Positions 55,040-64,000 of a DNA stretch of 64,000 nucleotides are shown here, in pieces (position 1 is the first letter of the stretch; each line of letters starts with the position of its first letter). The notes under the pieces are model-generated. The model did no database searches. It was not told the origin of the DNA and saw only the letters and a list, made by a program, of their open reading frames with translations. A program made the position numbers and the translations under genes. The stretch is from Monocercomonoides exilis (taxonomy: Eukaryota > Preaxostyla > Oxymonadida > Polymastigidae). The DNA is taken from positions 1,302,001 through 1,366,000 of the forward strand of contig LSRY02000018.1 in the NCBI GenBank assembly GCA_001643675.2, written 5' to 3'.

Positions 55040-55112
55040 GTCGCGATGGTGTAGTTGGTTATCACAATTGCCTAACACGCAATAGGTCTCCGGTTCAATC
55101 CCGGATCGCGAC
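55040..55112 (+). tRNA. tRNA-Val (AAC), second copy
   Basis: 73 nt, identical base for base to the reverse complement of 41702-41774: the same 7 bp acceptor, anticodon AAC and T arm. A run of five T follows (ATTTTTC), a Pol III terminator. Flanks differ from those of the first copy, so only the gene itself is conserved. Confidence 0.95.
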
Positions 55113-55245
55113 ATTTTTCTCAATTTATTATGTTTTTTGTTTTTTATGGTTTTTAAAATAAAAGAAATAGATTTGAAAAAGAAGTTCAGAATCGTGATCA
55201 CAAATGCATTTTTATTTATTTTTGGGAAAAACGCTCTTATATATT

Positions 55246-55281
55246 TATTGGTCTAAGGTTCAATTCCCACTTCGTACAACA
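55246..55281 (+). other. tRNA-like 3' fragment
   Basis: The segment TTGGTCTAAGGTTCAATTCC, followed by CACTTCGTAC and then T-rich DNA, resembles the 3' half of the tRNA-Val 130 bp upstream. It shares GGTCT, GGTTCAAT, CCC and TCG in order. No matching 5' half or good T stem is present, so it is probably a relic. Confidence 0.35.
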
Positions 55282-55465
55282 TATTTTTTAATTTTTTTAT
55301 TTTTTTTCTGTTGTTATTGTTGCTTCACTTCATTTTGATGAATCGGGAAAATAAATCACTTTTAAAACAAACATATGAAAATTGACCTTTGTACCGTTTT
55401 GTGAAATGAACAATGAAAGAAAAAACAAAAATAATGAATCATGAAATTTGAAGAATTTCATTTCC

Positions 55466-56875
55466 TCAAACATTCACAAGATAATCAGAAATATTCAAAG
55501 ATAACGAATGATCATAATTTCTTTTAAAAAATTCTAAAGCCTCATGAAAGCTTGTGATGATATCTTCGCATCCTTCTTCTTCTATCTTTTCAAATATCTT
55601 CCTTTTGGTTACCTTTCTGTTCACTTCTATTTCATTATCCGTTTTTTCTTTCAATCTATTAATAACATTCGCAAGGAATTTCAAGCTTTCAAATAACATT
55701 CTGTCATCCAACGTTGGTCGCTGCATCCCCTCCAAAGCAGCATCAACTGCTCCTCCTTTCAGCAAGTAATCAATTTTCACAGCTCCCCTTTTTGCTGCTC
55801 CTCTTAATAGGCTTATGCTCCAGTTGCAAATTGTTCCGTTTCTATCCATTGATGCTCGAAACATTTGAACAATGCTGCTGATAAGTTCAACAAACCCTTC
55901 ATAACATGGTCTGCACGAGAGAAAGAAATCAAAAAATGCACAGAGCCATCTCCTAATAATACATACTTCTTTTGCTTCCCCTTCTCCATTTCCCTCTTCT
56001 TTCTCTCTCTTCCAATCAACACACTTTCTCAACTCTTCCAGTTCTCTGGCTGCTTCTCTCCCCAAATGCAGCTCATTCGCGATGACTACTTTTGATGTTT
56101 CGAATTTGATCATCAGTTTGATCAAAAACTGCCAAGCAGACTGATAGGCAAGACGAGTGAGGTTGAAATGCTTTTGATGATATTTGATGATCTCTTTTAT
56201 TTCATCCAAATACAATTTTTGTTCGATAAACTAATTATTAAAAAAAAATTCAATTTATCAATCAAAAAATAAATCATGCCTTATTGTACCCAATATTGTT
56301 CAGTGCCATCAAAGCAATTTCCACTTCTTTTTGCGTTTCCTCATTTTCCTCTTTGTTCAATGCAACTTTCAGAAGACAAGGCAAGCTAATTGAAATCAAT
56401 TCTTTTGAAATGCCTTCAAAGAGCATAAGATAGCATTCACAAAGACCAACAAGCAGGTTTTCGTTTTTAACTTTTTTTTTCTTTTCTTTAATTATCATCT
56501 TCTCAAATCTTTTGCACAACAAAGTATTTTTCAAATTCAGACCCCACATGCTTTTCATCACTTTGCAGCATCCAATATGTTTCACCAACGAAATTGTATT
56601 TTCTATCGAAAGTTTCTTTTCTTTAATCATTTTGTCCATTTTGTTGAATAGCTCCATTGTGAAAATAGAATCGAATTCCTTTTCATCCATTTCTTCCATC
56701 AATGTATTCATATCAAATATTTTCCGTTTTTGATCTTCCTCATCGCAATCTTCTAGCTCACAAAACAAATCTTCAAAAAAAAGAAAAGAAAGAAAAAAAA
56801 ATGTCAATAATCAAGAATTAAAATGAAATTGCAATTGAAAACCTGTGAACTTTTTTGTGTTATCTGTTTCCTGCA
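55466..56875 (-). CDS. Oxymonad-type helical-repeat family protein, copy 1
   Basis: Function unknown. Three exons: 56875-56842 (MQETDNTKKFT), 56770 to ~56282 (CELEDCDEEDQKRK, MNTLMEEMDEKEFDSIFTME, LVGLCECYLMLFEGISKEL, ETQKEVEIALMALNNIGYNK) and ~56239-55466 (LYLDEIKEIIKYHQKHFNLT, LAYQSAWQFL, ELEELRKCVDWKR, VDAALEGMQRPTLDDRM, LNISDYLVNV). The first junction is GT-AG in phase. The second works in phase only with a GC donor (AAG|GCATGA). The chain is all-helical, perhaps ARM/HEAT-like, about 440 residues. I recall a large paralogous family with the same layout in Monocercomonoides; not searched. The neighbour at 59.0-60.5 kb is a paralogue in the same orientation. Confidence 0.7.
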
Positions 56876-58210
56876 TTTTTGAAAATACATCGCAGCCAGA
56901 AAAAAACGAAAATTCATCATTTGATTTGAATTTGAATATTTTTTGGATGGAATAAATTGGTGCAAAATATAAGCTCAAAGCAACGATGAAAATATAAGTG
57001 CTTAAACCAGGTCTTTTTGCACTTGGATTTTTGAGAAGTAATAACAAAGAAAGAAAGAAAAAACGTTTTATCTTTGTTGGTTTGTTATAATGGACATTCC
57101 GATCATCAGATTTGAGAGAACAAAAATATTTCTTGTTAAAAATTGATATCGGTGAATCAATATTTTCTGCAGAGCAGGCGATATTATTTTGTGTGGTGGA
57201 ATGAGGCAGCTACAACTAGACATTCAGAATGGAATTGGGGGAGATGATTTTTATGAAATGTATCTTTTAATGAAAATGCAGCAATTTCTGATATTTGAAA
57301 GAAAATATATTGATGTTTGTTTATTTTTAAAGTTCTTGTTCATTTTCAAAGATGTTTCCATTAGTGGCCTTCACAGAGCGCAAGAATCTGATAAATTGTC
57401 TAAATGGCCATTCCTTTGTTTTTCTGAGGAGAACATCAGAAGCGAGCTGGATTCCGAGATATAATCAGCAAATGAGAATTGAAGATTTTTAGTGTTCAGT
57501 TGGGAGAGGTGCTGAAAAAAAAATTTGATTTCAAAGCATTTTGATGAGAATGAAAAGAAGAATGCCAACAATTGGACAGTTATTGGAAAGAATAAAATTC
57601 GGAGATATTTTTTTCAGGAAAAAAAAATGGATGAAAACATAGAAAGAAGGATATTTAAGGAGAAAAAAGGATGATGGAGAAAGGAGCACAGGGAAACAAT
57701 GGAAAAGGAGATTGAAAGCATCAGTGATTGGACAATCCTCTGCATTTGCGATAGGGAGGGTGTATGTGTTCTTTTGAGGAATTTTTTAATCAATGCAAAA
57801 CTAATTATTTTTATGTATTTTTTAATCTTTTTTCCATTTCAGAAAACATCATTTTTTAATGTTGAGCTTCATTCTCAGAGAAATTTCAGTTCAAGCAGCA
57901 TTTTTGAGGATAACACATTTTCTTTTCCTTCTCCTTTGATCTCTTCATTGACGATATTTTTTTCAACTTGGCTGATGGAAAGAACACATTCTTCGTATTT
58001 GAGAATTTTTTACATAAACAACCAACAAATTCTCATGTTGCAACAAGGAATGGATCTTCTGTGAGTTGCTGCTTCTTATCACATAAATCGAATCTATTCA
58101 TTTTATCTGCATTTTCTTCAGATGAATCTTGCTCGCCTTTTGTCATTTTGTTGCATCAAAAGTGAATCATCGAATTTATTACATTTCACTTCTCTTTCAA
58201 CTTCTCTTTC

Positions 58211-58244
<34 letters not shown>

Positions 58245-59046
58245 TTCTTCTTCCATTTCTTCTTCTCCATTTATTCGTTCCTCTTCTTCCAATAAATTCT
58301 CTTTCCTCTTTCTCTTCTTCGCCTTCATCGTCATCATCGTCATCTTATTCTTCTTCGCCTTATTCTTCCCCTTCTTCTTCAAAAGCTGTTTACATAAAAT
58401 TCTGCAACACTTATAAATACTGTTTCCAATAAAAGCTAAAAGGCAATGTTGTTTTCTGTTATTTTGGCAGATGATTAGCCTTCATTTCAGAGAAATTGAT
58501 GTCACATCGATCCAAAAAAAGTTGGGCATCATTTTTTTAATCAACAAGGAGAATAAAAAAAATAATCTTCATGTGAAGATTTAATATCAATCAGAAAAAG
58601 CTGGAATGAAAAAAACTGTGCAGGAGAGATCATTTGCAGCGGGATGATTGAAACAAAGATTTTATGAAGACCTTTCGGCTTTATGAACCTTCAACTGGTT
58701 GTGTTCGAGAGAAAAGGAAAGGCACAAAAGAAAAAATGAGGAGAAAATTTTATAAGGCGAAGTTTGGAATGATGGAATTGAATATCAATGATTGGGTTTT
58801 TCTTCTGAAGTCTTAATCTTTTATATTTTTAAATTATTTTAGAATTTCTTGTTTTTTTTCCCGTTTTCTTTCTTTCTTTTTTTTTTTTGAAGAAAAAATC
58901 GTTATTTTCAGAAAGTCCTGAAATTTTCATGAAAAAGATTTATATGAAAATTATGATCAAATTGCTTTTGCTTCTATAAACTTTTTTCATTCAGATATTT
59001 TATTGATATGAAAATAAATAAACAAATAACATTTTTCTTTCTTTCT
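56876..59046. other. Gene-poor interval with short open frames
   Basis: No confident gene. Plus-strand pieces such as GGDDFYEMYLLMKMQQFL (57.2 kb) and SNSHVATRNGSS-like frames near 58.0 kb may be relics. A (CTTT)n/(CTT)n simple repeat lies at 58211-58253. Confidence 0.4.
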
Positions 59047-60461
59047 TTACAAATACACATAATAATCAACTAATCTATCTGAGTCAGGAAGGAATTTGAA
59101 CTGGATTTTATACATAACAAAATAAGTTGTGATGATTTCTTCATATCCTTCTTCCTCCAGCATGTCAAACACCTTTCTTTTCAACTCTTTGCGTTTTCTC
59201 TCAACTTTTTCCTTTTCTGCCCCTTCCCACAATCTAGCCCAAAGTTCCTTGAAAAAATTAATCCTGTCAATAAACTGAGGTCTTATTACTATGAATTGCT
59301 TGACCTCCTCCAAAACAGCACCAACAGATCTTCCATTCAACAAGGCTTCAGCATTTACGGCTTTGTTCATCACAACATTTCGAAACGAATTAATACATCT
59401 GTCGCATATTTTTGTGTAATTGCACATTGCTTCTCGAAATACCCTTGCAATACTACCAACAAGTCCAGCCAGTTCTTCATCCCCCGTTTCGCCCACATAA
59501 ATATAACTGTCATACAGTTGAAGCCATCTCATGATTGCAAAAACTTCTTTCGCTTCAATTCTCCTCTCCTCCTCCTCCTTTTCTTTTCTCTTCCACTCAA
59601 CGCACTTTATCAACTCTTCCATTTCTCCAATTGCTTCTCTTGCGAAATGCATCTCATTTCCAATCACTTCTTTCACTGCCTCTTCAGTTATAAATCTAAA
59701 TATCAAAAACTGCCAAGCAGATTGATACGCAAGCTGAGTAAGGTTGCGTTTTTCCTGATGAAATTCGATAATCTTTCTGATCCCACTGAATAACCCCTTC
59801 TTTACTTTCTGATCAAAAAGAATAAAAGTTCAATAAATCAAAATAAATCAAAATAGCATTCCATTATCAGATTAGTTTCACTCAGAGCAAGCAACGCCAT
59901 TTCTGCTTCTTTTTGAGTTTCCTTGCTTTCATCTCTGTTAAACGAAGCTTTCAGAAGGAAAGGAACATATATAGAAAACAACTTGGGGTAAAAATGATTA
60001 TCCAGAAAAATATGGCATTCACAAAGATCAATAAGCAGCTTTTCATTATTTTTCCCTTTTTTCTTCTTTTTTTCTTCAACAATCATCTCTTGAATTCTTT
60101 TGCTCAATAAAGTGCAATAAAAGTCATTGCTTTGTAATTTGTTCATTATTTTGTAATATCCCATGTGCTTTAATAATAAAAGTACATTTTCCATCGAAAG
60201 TTTCTTTTCTTCAATCATTCTGTGAATTTCACTGAATAATTCAATTGCGAAAACTGATTTCAGTTCTTTTCTATCCATTTCATCCAACACTGTGTTCATT
60301 TCTTTGATTTTCTGTTCCTGTTTCTGTTCATTGTTTGCGCAACGTTCCAGCTCAGAGAGCAATTCTTCATTAATTAAAAGAAATAAATCCAATCATCAAG
60401 AATTCAAAAGAAACAGCATTTGCACACCAGTGAACTTTTTTGTGTTATTCGTCTCCTGCTT
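59047..60461 (-). pseudogene. Oxymonad-type helical-repeat family, copy 2 (damaged)
   Basis: Paralogue of 55466-56875 along its whole length: exon 1 KQETNNTKKFT (60461-60428), exon 2 from 60364 (LLSELERCANNEQKQ, MNTVLDEMDRKELKSVFAIE, LLIDLCECHIFLDNH, KEAEMALLALSET) and exon 3 to 59047 (IRKIIEFHQEKRNLTQ, LAYQSAWQFLIF, VKEVIGNEMHFAREAIGEME, VGAVLEEVKQ). The start codon of copy 1 is AAG here, and no usable donor is visible at the end of exon 2. The long frames themselves stay open, so the loss is recent, or an upstream start and an odd splice site are used instead. Confidence 0.65.
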
Positions 60462-63109
60462 TTTTGAAAATATATTGAAGATATAAAACAACAAATTTTT
60501 AACATTTACAATTATTGAGCACACGTTTGGATAGAAGAAACAGTTGAATAATTAAAACTCAAAAACAGTCGTAAAAAATATCTGCTTTCACACCATCGTT
60601 TTTTGCATTTTTATTGGCAAGTATTTATTGAAAATGCAAAGTTAAATCTTTTTCTGTTTGTTGTTATGGATGCAATGATCGAATAATTTTCTTTGAACTG
60701 GAATACCAATTTGCAAAATGATAGAGCGGTAAGAAAACATCATCTATAGAACTATGAATATTATTTCCTGTGGAGACAACAGACAATGATGGTGATTCAT
60801 CGATTTTGAAATTCTGTCTGATAATTTTTGTTAATTGGATGACCAAGGGGAATACAACAATTTCATCAATAACACAAAAAGCGTCCTGTATGTAATTTTT
60901 GTTGTTCTGTTGATCGTGAAGATATTACCATCCGTATCCTTTTCAAAGTGCAGGAATCCGAATTATTGTTGAAATGGCCAATCCCCGCTTTGGAGAACAA
61001 TACGATGAGAACGGAGCAGATTATTACATAGCAATTGGGAAATAAAGGAAGTTACACAAGATGCATGATTTTCATGATTTTTGTTTGGTACATGAGGTGA
61101 AAACAAATTCAACTTGTGTTTTATTGAATGTCGATTTATGGATGGAATTCTGTGAAGTGCAAAATCTGCATAAAATTAAATAGAATTTGGGAGCATAAGG
61201 CAGGGAGAACAATTTGTGGTATTTTTTGGCAAGGAAAGTTGGTGGAAATATCGAGAGAAGGATATTTATCACAAAAAATAGCAACAATTCAATGGAAAAA
61301 AGGAGAACCCAAAAATATCTATTTTATTTATAAGGCTTTCCTGTTTCTCGGACTGAGCCAGACAGACATGGAAAGCGATGAAATCCAATTCCTAAAACCG
61401 CTTTTGCTTCAAAAGAGTGGAGAAACGCCATCAAAGATACAACCTATTATCGAATATTAGCTTGCAGTCGAACAACATTCTGCCTAATTGCATCTTGATT
61501 TCATTCTTCGAAGGGACAGCCATTTTGAGCAAGCAAGACGATTATCATACGAAATTTGCTTTCTTCGATGCCACAGCCAATGAAAGAGAATATGATGGTT
61601 TTTGTATCATCATTTGTTTTTCAACAAAGTCATTGTCACACCCAGCTTCTATGTTTGTGCATGGCCCATTGAATTTTGTGCCTTGAGCGTCAGAGAATGC
61701 ATTTCAGAAGCATTATCATCTGCATCGTGAGCATCGATGAATGAATGTTAACCTTTCCATCCATTTTCCTCTTCGCTGTTGAAGCACGGCCAACTCATTC
61801 TCTTCATTTTCATCAGGTATTATCTTCATCATATACGACCTGGTTGATTTTTGATATTTTTCAATTGCACAAGCCGAAGAGTCACGTCCTTCAAACACAG
61901 AAATGAAAACATTCCAATCTTCCTCGTTATCTCCATTTCGTTTGATTCAATTATCAAATCATCACCTACATCACCTTTGCCTTCTTATTCTTATTTTTCT
62001 TCTTCTTCTACGACCACTTCTACTTCTATTTCTTCTTCTTCTTCTTCTACTGCTGCTGCTGCTTCTTCGCTTTCTTCAACTTCTTCTACGTCTTGTCATT
62101 TCCCACAAACTGTGCCATCTTGAACTTTATCTTCTGCTTCTTCTTCAACTCCTTCAATGCCATTTTAACTTTCTATGAGTTTGATCAGGCTATCGACCAT
62201 CAAATGCATTTAAGCTGTACAATCAGAATCACAGGCAAATTGAACAAAAAATAGCTTCATTCACAGTTTTTCCTCTCAACGACCGTTCACCAAATATGCC
62301 TTCTTTTCATTTGCGATTCTCGTGATGAAAAAAGGCCTTCTTAACAAATTTATTTAATTTCCTTTTCGTCGTATTCTTCTTCAATGCCTTCAATTAGTGA
62401 ATAAAAATATTGTTATTTCCATTTCAGTCAACAACCATCGAATTTAGCACCAGTTCTCGTCTTTCATTTCTATTCATAATCGCAAAATAAAAATTCATTC
62501 TTACAAAGAATTTCAGCCAGGCCCAATACATCAGTGAAATGATTCTATATTTAGCCAAGAAAATTTTATCAGATGGTGTTCAATAAAAAAGGAGGACGAT
62601 TTTGTCATTTTCATTTGGAAGATGAAAGAGGTTCAGATGAAAAGAGCATATTATCGAAGCAATTCTTGAACGGAATAAATGATTGAAATGATGTTCTTCT
62701 TCAGATTTTTACAAAATTTCGAGCCTTCAACAAGCAATCAAAGTGAGACGATGAAGGAAAGCGATTTAGAGGAAAATTCATTTTTAAAAGGAAAATTCAA
62801 TGAAACATCCGAATTTACAGCAGACGTGTGAAGATTAATCCATCTAAAGTGTTTTTGAGTCTATTTCTTATTTTTTGTGTTTATGCCATCTCCATAACTT
62901 TGTTCGACTTTGCCTTCTTTTGCACATAAATTCACAATATATCTGCTCATTCAATATTATTTTCCAACTTTCTTCACCTGCTTCAGAAGCCCCGTCGCAT
63001 TGCGTATGCTCTTGTTGGGAGTCTTTTCCAACTTACAATTCACTTCCTTTATGCCAAGTATTCTTTCCACGTATTCATTGTCAGCTGTATTCCCGTTGAT
63101 AAAGATTTA
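60462..63109. other. Gene-poor interval with ORF fragments
   Basis: Open frames such as 61128-61460 (GKLVEISREGYLSQKIATIQ, YKAFLFLGLSQTDMESDEIQ) look protein-like, but neighbouring pieces fall in other frames with stops, so a decayed gene is likely. A Ser/Thr/Ala-rich CTT tract lies at ~61980-62170. No confident gene. Confidence 0.35.
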
Positions 63110-63532
63110 TTAATCACCGAATGCTTCTGTTCTATCATGTCCAACAACCGAGTTGTCTTTCTGAGTGATGTTTCCCATGAAGGCGAACAAGGGTTCCTTT
63201 ACAGAAGCGACAAATGATTGGCACACAAAATACATATCTCTTCCTACACTGGCCTTGCTGGCTGAAAACACGACGTTGGTGATGGAAAAGGAGGATTCTG
63301 ACACTTCTGAATCGTCCTTGTACTCGATCATGAGAGCTCCGCCTCTTCCTCCAGAACTTGTTTCCTCGCTTACAGAGCAGGTGGAGAAGGTTGTGTCACT
63401 CGCTGAAAATGTGTTGGTAGAGGCAGACTAGGCGAATGAGATGCACCCGCCATTGGTGGCAGTCTGTTGGTTTTGTGGAGCTGAGTTGATGTTGGACATG
63501 GAGTTGTTGGAGAGGGAGAGGGAGAGAAAGAG
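63110..63532 (-). pseudogene. Relic of the beta-helix surface-protein family
   Basis: The minus frame reads SLSLSNNSMSN, SAPQNQQTATNGGCISFA, an in-frame TAG at 63430-63428, then NTFSASDTTFSTCS, SSGGRGGALMIEY, SVGRDMYFVCQSFVASVKEP and a TAA at 63112-63110. The GRDMYF segment matches the module GKDVFIRCVSIASQINERLF of the 2,716-residue protein at 24.5-32.7 kb, and GGRGGALM is the same Gly-rich strand type. Sequence beyond 63110 drifts out of frame (TQCDGASEAG in another frame). It may continue past the window's right side. Confidence 0.6.
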
Positions 63533-64000
63533 AGCAGACAGCGAGGAAGAAAAAGAAAGATGAAGTGCAATGGGAGAATGCTAAAAAAATCATTTGGTGA
63601 AGAAAAAGTGTTTGATAATGCATTTTCAAAGGAAATGGAGTTGAAATAATAATGAAAGATTTTTAAGGAAGGAAAAGAAATGGGAAAAAGAAAGGAGATT
63701 TTTCGGGAGAATAGGGATAAGCAACAAGATTGAATCACCCATTGCAACAAAGATTTCAATAGCAACTTCATTTCATGCTTTTTTTGAGAGATGGTTGTTG
63801 GTGTTCATTTCTGGTTCGGACATTTGGGTGTGAAGATGAAGCTGAAAAAACAAAAGAAAACTGACTGGGTGCTTTCTTTGAAATCAATGTTATTTATTCA
63901 TTTATAATGGTATTTTTAATTTTTCGAAAATAAGAAACGAGGAATATGTTTAGCATAAACCCTATCTCTTTTTGATGAATTTGTCATTTGAACATGAGAA
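63533..64000. other. Window edge, no gene resolved
   Basis: No supported feature. Minus frames here are Phe/Leu-rich without family motifs. They could be a further decayed part of the surface-protein relic. Confidence 0.3.

Noticed and set aside
61128-61460. 110-residue plus frame with protein-like composition
   Set aside because: Neighbouring continuation pieces lie in other frames with stops; kept only as a note within the gene-poor interval.

Overview
The window looks like nuclear DNA of a protist, most probably an oxymonad (Preaxostyla, Monocercomonoides-like). The reasons are: AT-rich DNA with many short GT-AG introns; long Ser, Glu/Lys and Gln homopolymer tracts inside otherwise recognisable eukaryotic proteins; a giant Gly-rich beta-helix-like surface protein ending in a transmembrane segment and a kinase-like tail; and a gene family (55.5-60.5 kb) that I recall from oxymonad genomes. 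The organism assignment is from recall and was not searched. TAA, TAG and TGA all end host genes here, so the standard genetic code applies.

0-21.7 kb is a dense housekeeping block arranged as divergent pairs: a small C-terminal gene fragment (-), a divergent importin-alpha (-), a KEN-box nuclear protein (+), a USP7-type deubiquitinase (-) and a very large F-box/LRR protein (+). Deubiquitinase and F-box protein start 196 bp apart, head to head. 21.7-24.5 kb is gene-free and holds a 1,061 bp foldback with two identical 490 bp arms, a smaller inverted-repeat element and a 12-bp tandem repeat.

24.5-41.3 kb carries a 2,716-residue beta-helix/transmembrane/pseudokinase protein, a decayed eIF4A-type DEAD-box helicase that still keeps an intron, and a rhodanese plus dual-specificity phosphatase protein whose phosphatase fold is split by a ~600-residue low-complexity insertion. 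41.7-44.5 kb has a tRNA-Val(AAC), a five-exon metallo-beta-lactamase-fold (glyoxalase II-like) gene and a small four-exon gene starting 10 bp away on the other strand.

44.7-54.4 kb is a transposon cluster: a 60-A tract next to an inverted-repeat element, a MITE with TA flanks and a degraded relative, two HARBI1-type transposases (one broken, one intact), and a 1,665 bp pogo-like element with TIRs and TA target-site duplication that abuts a 968 bp inverted-repeat element. 55.0-64.0 kb has a second, identical tRNA-Val with a nearby tRNA-like 3' fragment, two paralogues of an oxymonad-type gene family (the second damaged), long gene-poor stretches and, at the right edge, a relic of the beta-helix surface-protein family.

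Common threads are ubiquitin signalling (deubiquitinase, F-box protein, KEN-box substrate candidate), disordered insertions placed inside conserved folds, and gene duplication followed by decay. Exon models for importin-alpha, KEN-box protein, F-box/LRR, MBL-fold hydrolase, the small gene at 44 kb, HARBI1 copy 2 and the pogo transposase were checked by splice-site phase and total length; other splice sites are approximate.
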